Positions 1 to 5,224 of a DNA stretch of 9,903 bases are shown here, in pieces (position 1 is the first letter of the stretch; each line of letters begins with the position of its first letter). Below the pieces are notes generated by a model, which was not told the DNA's origin, made no database searches, and worked only from the letters and a program-made list of their open reading frames with translations. This DNA comes from Actinomycetes bacterium (lineage in GTDB: Bacteria; Actinomycetota; Actinomycetes; Actinomycetales; Cellulomonadaceae), in NCBI GenBank assembly GCA_023438885.1, contig JAEXPS010000073.1, positions 1 through 9,903 on the forward strand, read 5' to 3'. Both the position numbers and the translations under genes were made by a program.

Positions 1-573
1 GGGGGGGGTCACCTCCCCGGCGGCGGCGCGGCGGCCCCGCGCCTCGCGCAGCGCGGCGCGGTTGACGGCGTACGAGAGGGTCTTGGCGCCCTGGAGCAGC
101 CACGGCGCGGTCTGGGTGACGTCGAGGGAGTAGCCCCGGTTCAGCAGCACCACCCGCACACCGTTGCGGCGCACGGCGGTGAAGTCCTCGGAGACGTGCA
201 CGTGGGCCCAGCCGAGGGGGCCGACGGTCGGGTCGTGCTCGTCACCCCTGGTCAGCACGTACTTCACGGCCGCGTCCGAGGCGTCGTCGAGCAGCGAGAT
301 GCCGTGCTCGATCGCGCGCGTGTAGACGTCCGGGTCCGGAGCGGGCAGGTCGAGCATCTGCGCGGACCGCGCGAACCGCGCCAGGTGGGCGCCGGCCGCC
401 TGCACCACGCCGTCGCGGATCGCCGCGGTCTCGAACACCCCGTCGCCGCGGGTGGCCGCCAGCGTGGTGGCGCGGATCGCCGGCTCGTCGGCCGGCACGG
501 CGCGGAACGCCTCGCCGGGACCCTCCTGACCGATGGTGGGCCGGTCGATCATCACCAGGATCCCTGTGCTCAC
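1..573 (-). CDS. Class IV PLP aminotransferase, aminodeoxychorismate lyase-like (partial, 3' end outside window)
   Basis: Frame open from a GTG at 573 to the left edge, giving 191 residues with no stop, about two thirds of the usual 280-300. The fold-IV signature is visible: GDGVFETAAIRDG (43-55), an R-F pair (66-67), YVLTRG (105-110) and GAKTLSYAVN (162-171), in which Lys164 is the expected Schiff-base lysine for pyridoxal phosphate. The AKTLSYAVN form is what I associate with actinobacterial 4-amino-4-deoxychorismate lyases (PabC, p-aminobenzoate/folate synthesis), but branched-chain or D-amino acid aminotransferases share the fold and the specificity half is missing. The GTG was chosen because STGILVMIDRPT looks like a family N terminus; an in-frame ATG seven codons later is the alternative. 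The last residues (RGRRAAAGEVTPP) diverge from the family consensus next to a run of eight G at the edge, so an insertion or a frameshift there is possible. It stands 218 bp from the next gene and is probably transcribed alone. Confidence 0.82.
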   Translation of the reverse strand, partial: MSTGILVMIDRPTIGQEGPGEAFRAVPADEPAIRATTLAATRGDGVFETAAIRDGVVQAAGAHLARFARSAQMLDLPAPDPDVYTRAIEHGISLLDDASDAAVKYVLTRGDEHDPTVGPLGWAHVHVSEDFTAVRRNGVRVVLLNRGYSLDVTQTAPWLLQGAKTLSYAVNRAALREARGRRAAAGEVTPP

Positions 574-590
574 CCGGGCAGGATAGGCCG

Positions 591-640
591 CGCCCGACGA
601 CCCACGTGCCCGCCCGACGACCCACATGCCCGCCCGACGC
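591..640. repeat. 20-bp tandem repeat, about 2.5 copies
   Basis: Two adjacent 20-bp units (591-610 and 611-630) differ at a single base (CCCACGTGCC versus CCCACATGCC after a shared CGCCCGACGA). A third partial copy matches the first nine bases of the unit (631-639). The array lies 18 bp upstream of the aminotransferase GTG and would sit in its leader or promoter. The first unit contains the palindrome CACGTG. A regulatory role is unproven; slippage in GC-rich spacer DNA is the simpler reading. Confidence 0.8.
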
Positions 641-675
641 CGCCCCTGACCCCGACAGCCGGCTCGCCAGGCCGC

Positions 676-731
676 CGAACGCGAGGCTCAGCGCGGATCA
701 CCGGCCGAAACGGCAACAAGGCTCGCGTTCG
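676..731 (-). terminator. Inverted repeat in the 218-bp spacer; possible terminator or leader structure
   Basis: CGAACGCGAG (676-685) and its exact complement CTCGCGTTCG (722-731) flank a 36-nt loop. The loop contains a small hairpin, GCCG-AAA-CGGC (704-714). The structure lies 60 bp past the old yellow enzyme stop and about 100 bp before the aminotransferase start, so on the minus strand it could end the upstream transcript or structure the downstream leader. There is no U-tract. The long loop makes terminator function uncertain. Confidence 0.35.
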
Positions 732-791
732 CGGTGCGGGGCGGTACGGCGGGCGGCCAGTGGGAGGCTCGCTGCCGGTCGAGCAGCCGGG

Positions 792-1910
792 TCAGTCGGT
801 CCAGGCGCCGCGCTCGTACTGCACCGGCCAGCCGGTGGGGGCTCCCGGCGCCACCGCCGCGGCGGAGCCGGTGTACGGCGAGACGGGCAAGGCCACGCCG
901 AGCTCGTGGGCGGCGCGCAGCGGCCAGTACGGCTCGCGCAGGGCGGCGCGGCCCACCATCACCACGTCGAGGGAGCCGTCGGCGAGCAGCTGCTCGGCTT
1001 GCGGACCGCTGGTGATCAGACCCACCGCGGAGACCGGCATGCCGGTGATCTCCCGGATCCGCCGAGCGGCCGGCACCTGGTAGCCGGGCGCCGCGGGCAC
1101 AGGCGCCGGCAGGAGCCCGCCCGTGGAGACGTCGATGAGGTCGACGCCGCGCTTGCCCAGGCCGATCGCGACCTCCGCGACGTCGTCCACCGTCAGGCCG
1201 CCGTCCACCCAGTCCGTGGCGGAGACGCGGACCAGCAGCGGCAGCTCGTCCGGCCACACCTCCCGTACGGCTTCCGTCACGTCGAACAGCAGGCGGGCGC
1301 GGTTCTCCGGCGAGCCTCCCCACCGGTCGGTGCGGTGGTTCGCCAGGGGAGAGAGGAACTCGTGCAGCAGGTAGCCGTGCGCCGCGTGGATCTCGACCGA
1401 GTCGAAGCCGGCGTCCAACGCCCGCCGTGCGGCGGCGGCGAAGGCCGCGGGGACCGCCGCGACGGCCTCGTCGGACAGCTCGACGGGAACCGTGTACCCA
1501 GGGAACGCGACGGGCGAGGGTGCGACCGGCTCCCAGCCGCCCTCTCCCGCCGGCACGGTCCCCTCGCCCTCGTGGAACCGGTACACGGACGCCTTGCGCC
1601 CGGCGTGCCCCAGCTGCACCGCTATGCGGGCCCCGCGGGCGTGGACCGCGCGGACGATGCGCGCCCAGGCGGCGGTCTGCTCCTCGTTCCACAGGCCGGC
1701 GTCCGCGGGGGTGATGCGGCCCTCGGGCACCACGGCCGTCGCCTCGGCGACCAGCAGGCCGAACCCGCCCACCGCACGCGAGCCGTAGTGGATCAGGTGC
1801 CAGTCCCCGGGCACCCCGTCCTCCGCCGAGTACTGGCACATCGGCGGCAGCCAGGCCCGGTTGGGGAACGTGGTGCAGCGCAGCGTCAGGGGCTCGAAGA
1901 GGAGGGCCAC
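792..1910 (-). CDS. NADH:flavin oxidoreductase / old yellow enzyme, YqjM (NamA)-type
   Basis: 372-residue FMN-dependent ene-reductase of the old yellow enzyme family, expected to reduce activated C=C bonds of alpha,beta-unsaturated carbonyls with NAD(P)H in the cytoplasm. It fits the YqjM (thermophilic-like) subclass: the N-terminal PMCQYSA puts Cys25 and Tyr27 where YqjM has Cys26 and Tyr28; QLGHAGRK ends at Lys106; the substrate-anion pair is His175/His178 in EIHAAHGYLLHEFLSP, followed by Tyr180; and NHRTDRWGGSPENR (191 onward) is the usual phosphate-side segment. The barrel end VSAVGLITSG and DVVMVGRAALREPYWP complete the FMN site. The length is slightly above the 340-360 typical for YqjM. 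The start is a GTG at 1910, the only sensible one before FEPLTLRCTTFPNR; it has no good Shine-Dalgarno sequence, so coupling to the VOC gene 32 bp upstream is plausible. The physiological substrate is unknown. Confidence 0.92.
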   Translation of the reverse strand: MALLFEPLTLRCTTFPNRAWLPPMCQYSAEDGVPGDWHLIHYGSRAVGGFGLLVAEATAVVPEGRITPADAGLWNEEQTAAWARIVRAVHARGARIAVQLGHAGRKASVYRFHEGEGTVPAGEGGWEPVAPSPVAFPGYTVPVELSDEAVAAVPAAFAAAARRALDAGFDSVEIHAAHGYLLHEFLSPLANHRTDRWGGSPENRARLLFDVTEAVREVWPDELPLLVRVSATDWVDGGLTVDDVAEVAIGLGKRGVDLIDVSTGGLLPAPVPAAPGYQVPAARRIREITGMPVSAVGLITSGPQAEQLLADGSLDVVMVGRAALREPYWPLRAAHELGVALPVSPYTGSAAAVAPGAPTGWPVQYERGAWTD

Positions 1911-1942
1911 GCTCGCGACTGTAGTTCGGCGGAACGGGCGCC

Positions 1943-2365
1943 TCAGCCGCCCATCGTCCCGATGGACACCATCCAGGAGGTGCCGAACTTGTCGGTCACC
2001 ATGCCGAAGACGTCGCCCCACGGCGCGAGCTCCAGCGGCATCACGACGGTGCCCTGTGCGGCCAGCTTGTCGAAGTAGCCGCGCAGCACGGCCTCGTCCT
2101 CCGCCGCCCCGCCGAGCGACAGCGAGATCGACGACCCCTCGTGGTACTCCATCGCGTTCGGGGTGTCCGACGCGAAGATCGTCAGACCGTTCGGCGTGGT
2201 CAGCGCGGCGTGCATCACCTTGTCCTGCTCGGCGACCTCCTCGCTCGCGTGGAACTCGGCGAACGTCGAGATGCTCAGCTCGCCCCCGAACACGGACCTG
2301 TAGAACTCCATCACCTCGCGGGCGTTGTCGCGGAAGGACAAGTACGCGATCAGCTGGACGGCCAT
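1943..2365 (-). CDS. VOC-superfamily protein, PhnB-like (glyoxalase/bleomycin-resistance fold)
   Basis: 140-residue protein with the PhnB-like (3-demethylubiquinone methyltransferase-like domain) pattern of the vicinal oxygen chelate superfamily: AYLSFRDNAREVMEFYRSVFGGEL (7-30), KVMHAAL (49-55) with His52 as a likely metal or substrate ligand, IFASDTPN (63-70), and the closing PLELAPWGDVFGMVTDKFGTSWMV (110-133). Members are small cytoplasmic dimers; few have a known substrate, and no reaction should be assigned. The frame extends upstream to 2428, but the ATG at 2365 is chosen because GAGGAG (2378-2373) lies 7 nt before it and MAVQLIAYLSF is a typical N terminus. It is the first gene of a likely two-gene unit with the old yellow enzyme, which would suit handling of reactive carbonyl compounds; that link is inference. 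Confidence 0.9.
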   Translation of the reverse strand: MAVQLIAYLSFRDNAREVMEFYRSVFGGELSISTFAEFHASEEVAEQDKVMHAALTTPNGLTIFASDTPNAMEYHEGSSISLSLGGAAEDEAVLRGYFDKLAAQGTVVMPLELAPWGDVFGMVTDKFGTSWMVSIGTMGG

Positions 2366-2372
2366 GGCGGTA

Positions 2373-2378
2373 CTCCTC
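2373..2378 (-). promoter_or_regulatory. Shine-Dalgarno fixing the VOC gene start
   Basis: GAGGAG on the minus strand, 7 nt before the ATG at 2365. It supports this start over the in-frame upstream ATG at 2428, which would add 21 residues with no family similarity. Confidence 0.8.
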
Positions 2379-2568
2379 ACGTCGGGTGGTGGGCCGGGCT
2401 GATGCCCGCTCGGCCATCCTCGGACCAACCACCGACTCCCGCACCGGTTAGGTGCTCGTTACCGATGAGGGGTTCGCGTGTGACGGCTGCCGCCCCCGGG
2501 TAACGCCTCGGTGAAATCTCCGGCCCGCGCCTGCCCACGACTCTCCGCCCGGGCGACGATGGGCCCGC

Positions 2569-2580
2569 CGAGCCGGCTCG
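2569..2580. promoter_or_regulatory. 12-bp perfect palindrome upstream of the HAD gene
   Basis: CGAGCCGGCTCG is a perfect 12-bp palindrome located 18 bp before the HAD-like ATG, just ahead of the purine-rich ribosome binding site (GAGAGGGG). A second palindrome, CGCCCGGGCG, lies about 20 bp further upstream. Either could be an operator half-site pair in this 233-bp divergent spacer, but GC-rich DNA makes such palindromes common and no regulator is encoded nearby. Confidence 0.2.
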
Positions 2581-2598
2581 ACGAGAGGGGGGCCCCGC

Positions 2599-3282
2599 AT
2601 GGCGCCCTGGGACGGTCCGAGCCCGGACGATCCGCGGCCCGACGCCGTGCTCCTCGACGTGGACGGCGCGCTGCTGGACACCCCGACGGTGTGGGCGGCG
2701 GTGGTGGGCGGCCTGGTCCGCTCGTTCGGCGGCGTGTGGTTGCCCGACGACGCAGCGGCCGTGCGCGGCTGGCCGGTACCGGCGCTCTGCGCCGAGCTGG
2801 CTCGCCGCGGCGTGCCGCTCGCCTCGGACGAGGTCGCCGAGCGGCTCGGTGCCGGCGTCATGGCGCTGTTGAGGCGCGGGCTGCCGTGGCGGCCGGGCGC
2901 GCGCACGCTGCTGGTGTCGCTGACGCACGCCGGCGTGCCGTGCGCGCTGGTGACGGTCGGTCCCCGTTCGGTGGCGGACGCCGTGCGCGCCGACCTGCCC
3001 GACGACTCCCTCGGCGCCGTCGTCAGCGGTGACGACCCTGGCCCGCCGCTGCCCGCTCCGGACGCTTACCTGCTCGCCGCGCGCCAGCTCCAGGTGGATC
3101 CGGGTCGGTGCGCCGCGGTGGAGGAGGCACCGACGGGAGTGCGCGGCGCGCTGGGCGCCGGCGCGTTCACCTACGCCGTGGACCCGCGCGCCGCGCTGCC
3201 CGCGCCGGTGGCGGCCCACCCGCGCCTGCGCCGGGTGGACGACCTCGCGGCAGTGGGGCGAGCGCTGCTCGCCTCCTGGTGA
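2599..3282 (+). CDS. HAD-superfamily hydrolase-like protein (beta-phosphoglucomutase/GPH-like), motifs eroded
   Basis: 227-residue HAD subfamily IA protein with an alpha-helical cap: motif I DVDGALLDT (20-28) with Asp20 and Asp22, a cap region (about 30-95), motif II around VTVGP (118-122), the PAPDAYLLAA segment (152-161) and the VEEAPTGVRGALGAG end (174-188). Relatives are phosphatases or phosphomutases acting on small sugar phosphates. Three key positions deviate: the Thr after the second Asp's Gly is Ala24; the motif III lysine (family KPAPD) is Leu151 in LPAPD; and the family's E-D acidic pair is Glu175-Glu176. The nucleophile Asp20 and acid/base Asp22 remain, so residual activity cannot be excluded. 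The ATG at 2599 follows a GAGAGGGG purine run. Its stop TGA at 3280-3282 directly abuts the stop of the convergent small gene. It appears monocistronic. Confidence 0.85.
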   Translation: MAPWDGPSPDDPRPDAVLLDVDGALLDTPTVWAAVVGGLVRSFGGVWLPDDAAAVRGWPVPALCAELARRGVPLASDEVAERLGAGVMALLRRGLPWRPGARTLLVSLTHAGVPCALVTVGPRSVADAVRADLPDDSLGAVVSGDDPGPPLPAPDAYLLAARQLQVDPGRCAAVEEAPTGVRGALGAGAFTYAVDPRAALPAPVAAHPRLRRVDDLAAVGRALLASW

Positions 3283-3459
3283 CTACTTGTCGGGGATGAG
3301 GTCCTTCGCCTTGTCCGCGATCTCGTCGACCTTGACGTCGCCCTCGTCGTCGGTCTTGGTCTTGATGAACTCCGCGGCCTTGTCGACGCCGTCCTCGAGC
3401 TTGTCGCCGTGCTCTGACAGGGCCTCCTTGGCCTTGTCGATCATGTCGTCGATGCCCAT
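3283..3459 (-). CDS. MT0933-like (Rv0909-type) small antitoxin-family protein
   Basis: 58-residue, highly charged, cysteine-free protein, MGIDDMIDKAKEALSEHGDK onward, ending in DEIADKAKDLIPDK. The amphipathic D-K-A-x repeats predict helices, and the N-terminal two thirds resemble the actinobacterial MT0933-like antitoxin family (Rv0909 of Mycobacterium tuberculosis). No partner resembling the Rv0910 SRPBCC-type toxin is adjacent: upstream is a hairpin and then a TIGR00725 gene, downstream the convergent HAD gene. It therefore looks like an orphan copy, of which actinobacteria often carry several, and antitoxin activity should not be assumed. The ATG at 3459 has AAGGGG (3472-3467) 7 nt upstream. 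Its stop codon touches the HAD stop with no base between, so the two transcripts must overlap at their 3' ends. Confidence 0.75.
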   Translation of the reverse strand: MGIDDMIDKAKEALSEHGDKLEDGVDKAAEFIKTKTDDEGDVKVDEIADKAKDLIPDK

Positions 3460-3492
3460 CTCCGGACCCCTTCGGCACGTACCGGCTCGCCT

Positions 3493-3532
3493 GGCCGGTC
3501 TCGGGGTGAGTCTCACACCCGAGCCACCGGCC
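3493..3532 (-). terminator. Long hairpin after the TIGR00725 gene
   Basis: GGCCGGT (3493-3499) pairs with ACCGGCC (3526-3532). Within it CTCGGG (3500-3505) pairs with CCCGAG (3518-3523), and the stem continues as GTG/CAC with one bulged A and a 5-nt loop. Two bases (3524-3525) bulge at the junction. The structure starts about 31 bp past the TIGR00725 stop and lies before the small gene's ribosome binding site. It has no U-tract, as is frequent for actinobacterial terminators. It most likely separates the mazG-like cluster from the small gene. Confidence 0.6.
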
Positions 3533-3563
3533 CGCATGGCGAGGGCGAGGGCGAGGCTGAGCG

Positions 3564-4031
3564 TCAGAGCGCCGTCCCGAGCACCCCGTCGACGAACGCC
3601 AGGGCCTCCTGGAGGGTCGTCGCGTGGCGCAGGCCGCGTGGCTCGTCGTCCCGGTCCATCACGTGCCAGGAGCCGAGCGCGACCACCGGGACCCCGGTGC
3701 GCACCGCGAGCGCCACCTCGGAGAGCGTGCCCCACGAGCCGCCGACCGCCACCACGACGTCGGCCGAGCGCACCACGAGCGCGTTGCGCATCTCGCCGAG
3801 CCCGGTGGGGATGGCGATGGTCAGGTTCGCGTCGCCGGCAGCGCGGTCGTCGCCGGGCAGCAGGCCGACGACGATCCCGCCGGCTCGCGTCGCACCGCGC
3901 GCGGCGGCCGCCATCACCCCACCGCCCCCGCCGCACACCACCACGTGTCCGCGCCCGGCCAGGGCCGCGCCCAGCTGCTCGCCGGCGGCCGCCTGCTCGT
4001 CGGACGCCGACGAAGGGCCGACCACCGCCAC
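3564..4031 (-). CDS. TIGR00725-family protein (LOG/DprA-like Rossmann fold)
   Basis: About 155 residues: VAVVGPSS at the N terminus, the nucleotide-binding VVCGGGGGVMAAAARGA (31-47), GIVVGLLPG (52-60), GEMRNALVV (79-87) and VGGSWGTLSEVALA (96-109). This is the TIGR00725 family, related to lysine-decarboxylase-like LOG phosphoribohydrolases and molybdenum-cofactor carrier proteins. The LOG motif PGGxGTxxE appears here as VGGSWGTLSE with the Arg and Glu kept. The family has no settled function, so nucleotide binding is the safest statement. The start is uncertain. The GTG at 4031 is the first canonical in-frame start clear of the yciO gene but has a weak ribosome binding site. A CTG at 4049 gives MDGQWYVAVVGP, a better family N terminus, with AAGGGG 7 nt before it. 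It is the third gene of the mazG-like/yciO cluster. Confidence 0.82.
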   Translation of the reverse strand: MAVVGPSSASDEQAAAGEQLGAALAGRGHVVVCGGGGGVMAAAARGATRAGGIVVGLLPGDDRAAGDANLTIAIPTGLGEMRNALVVRSADVVVAVGGSWGTLSEVALAVRTGVPVVALGSWHVMDRDDEPRGLRHATTLQEALAFVDGVLGTAL

Positions 4032-4113
4032 GTACCACTGCCCGTCCAGAGCCCATCCCCTTCCCGGTGACCGGACGCCCGTCCCCCGGACGTTCTCCTC
4101 CCGCGGCAGGCGG

Positions 4114-4731
4114 CTAGAAGCGGGACGGGTCGCCCGCACCGGCGCGGACGATCTCCGGGTCGCCCGAGGTCCAGTCGACCACGGTGGACGGCTCCATGCC
4201 GCGCTCACCACCGTCGAGCACGGCGTCGATGTCGTGGTCCAGCGCGTCCTTGATCTGCCAGCCCTCGGTCATCGGCCAGTCAGCCCCGGGCAGCAGCAGG
4301 GACGACGAGAGCAGCGGTTCACCCAGCTCCCGCAGCAGCGCCTGCGCCACCGGGTCGGCCGGGATGCGCACGCCGACGCTGCGCTTCTTCGGGTGCGCCA
4401 GGCGCCGCGGCACCTCGGACGTCGCCTGGAGGATGAACGTGTACGGCCCGGGGGTGGCCGCCTTGATCGCCCGGAAGGCCGTGTTGGACAAGATGACCAG
4501 CTGGCCGAGCTGTGCGAAGTCCGAGCAGACCAGCGTCAGGTGGTGCCGCTCGTCGAGGTGCCGGATGCGGCGGATCCGCTCGGCGCCGTCGTGGTCGTCC
4601 ATCCGGGTGCCGAGGGCGTACGTGGAGTCGGTGGGGTAGGCGACGACGGCCCCGCGGCGCAGCAGGTCCACCACCTGGCCGATCGCGCGCGGCTGGGGAT
4701 CGGTGGGGTGCACCTCGACGTAGCGGGCCAC
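4114..4731 (-). CDS. yciO: YciO-type Sua5/YciO/YrdC-family protein
   Basis: 205-residue single-domain YrdC-fold protein that follows Escherichia coli YciO along its whole length: the N-terminal VHPTDPQPRAIGQ, AYPTDSTYALG (31-41), TPGPYTFIL (93-101), EVPRRLAHPKKRSVGVRIP (106-124), SSSLLLPG (142-149), PSTVVD (181-186) and a final GDPSRF. The fold binds ATP/threonylcarbamoyl-AMP. The TsaC/Sua5 catalytic KxR segment is replaced by IRHLDERHHLTL (56-67), as in YciO, so this is not expected to be the cell's main threonylcarbamoyl-AMP synthase for tRNA t6A. It starts at a GTG (4731), 3 bp after the mazG-like stop, with AGAGG at 4742-4738 inside the last codons of that gene: classic translational coupling. 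It lacks the C-terminal Sua5 domain. Confidence 0.92.
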   Translation of the reverse strand: MARYVEVHPTDPQPRAIGQVVDLLRRGAVVAYPTDSTYALGTRMDDHDGAERIRRIRHLDERHHLTLVCSDFAQLGQLVILSNTAFRAIKAATPGPYTFILQATSEVPRRLAHPKKRSVGVRIPADPVAQALLRELGEPLLSSSLLLPGADWPMTEGWQIKDALDHDIDAVLDGGERGMEPSTVVDWTSGDPEIVRAGAGDPSRF

Positions 4732-4734
4732 GGC

Positions 4735-5103
4735 TCACCTCTTGTCGGGCGCGACGCCGCGGACCTCGTCGGCCGCGAACCGCCGGTGGTTGAGGGCGAG
4801 CTTGGCTCGCGTCACCTCGCCGAGGTCGATGCCGAGCACGTCCGCGAGCCGCAGCAGGTAGATGGTGACGTCGGCCAGCTCCTCGGCGGCCCGCTGCCGG
4901 CGCTCGTCGTCGGCGAACCGGGCGACGGCCTGGTCCGCCGGCACCCACTGGAACAGCTCGGCGAGCTCGCCCACCTCGCCGACGAGGGCGAGCAGCAGCG
5001 ACTTCGGATCCTGGAACTGCTCCCAGTCGCGCTCCACCGAGAACTCGCGGATCGCGCGGGTCAGGGCAGCGATCTCGGCGTCGTCGTGGGGCACGGGCAC
5101 CAT
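4735..5103 (-). CDS. MazG-like nucleotide pyrophosphohydrolase (dCTPase / RS21-C6 type)
   Basis: 122-residue all-alpha NTP pyrophosphohydrolase. The Mg2+-binding ExxE...ExxD motif is intact as E43-x2-E46 (GEVGELAELFQW) and E75-x2-D78 (AEELADVTIYLLRLADVLGID). The N-terminal FSVERDWEQFQDPKSLLLALVGEVGELAEL is close to the single-domain dCTPP1/iMazG type rather than to two-domain E. coli MazG. It probably hydrolyses (deoxy)nucleoside triphosphates, perhaps modified dCTP, to monophosphate and pyrophosphate, cleaning the nucleotide pool. ATG at 5103 with GGAGGG (5113-5108) upstream. It leads a three-gene minus-strand cluster, with 3 bp to yciO and then the TIGR00725 gene. The exact substrate is not readable from sequence. 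Confidence 0.92.
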   Translation of the reverse strand: MVPVPHDDAEIAALTRAIREFSVERDWEQFQDPKSLLLALVGEVGELAELFQWVPADQAVARFADDERRQRAAEELADVTIYLLRLADVLGIDLGEVTRAKLALNHRRFAADEVRGVAPDKR

Positions 5104-5162
5104 CCTGCCCTCCGACCGTTGCCGTCCGTCGCACGCATGGCGGACCCCGCTGCCGCTCGAAC

Positions 5163-5208
5163 CGCCGAGACCGGCCGCTCGGGCGGGCCCGAACTGCCGG
5201 TCTCGGCG
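5163..5208 (-). terminator. Strong nested hairpin after the EF-G-like gene
   Basis: A perfect 13-bp inverted repeat, CGCCGAGACCGGC (5163-5175) with GCCGGTCTCGGCG (5196-5208). Inside the 20-nt loop a second stem, TCGGG/CCCGA (5179-5183/5188-5192), closes a 4-nt loop. It begins 17 bp past the EF-G-like stop and 60 bp before the mazG-like ATG, so it probably ends the EF-G-like transcript. No U-tract follows on the minus strand. Confidence 0.7.
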
Positions 5209-5224
5209 CGTGGAGGTGGGTCGG

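Noticed and set aside
606..2078. Long open frame of about 490 codons on the plus strand
   Set aside because: It lies antisense to the old yellow enzyme gene, is rich in Arg, Gly, Pro and Ala, and shows no domain pattern. It is a by-product of high GC content.
2366..2428. N-terminal extension of the VOC protein to an ATG at 2428
   Set aside because: The extra 21 residues are not family-like, and a strong Shine-Dalgarno sequence sits 7 nt before the ATG at 2365.
3283..4049. Toxin-antitoxin pair formed by the MT0933-like gene and its neighbour
   Set aside because: The neighbour is a TIGR00725 Rossmann protein tied to the yciO cluster, and a strong hairpin separates the two. There is no toxin-family similarity.
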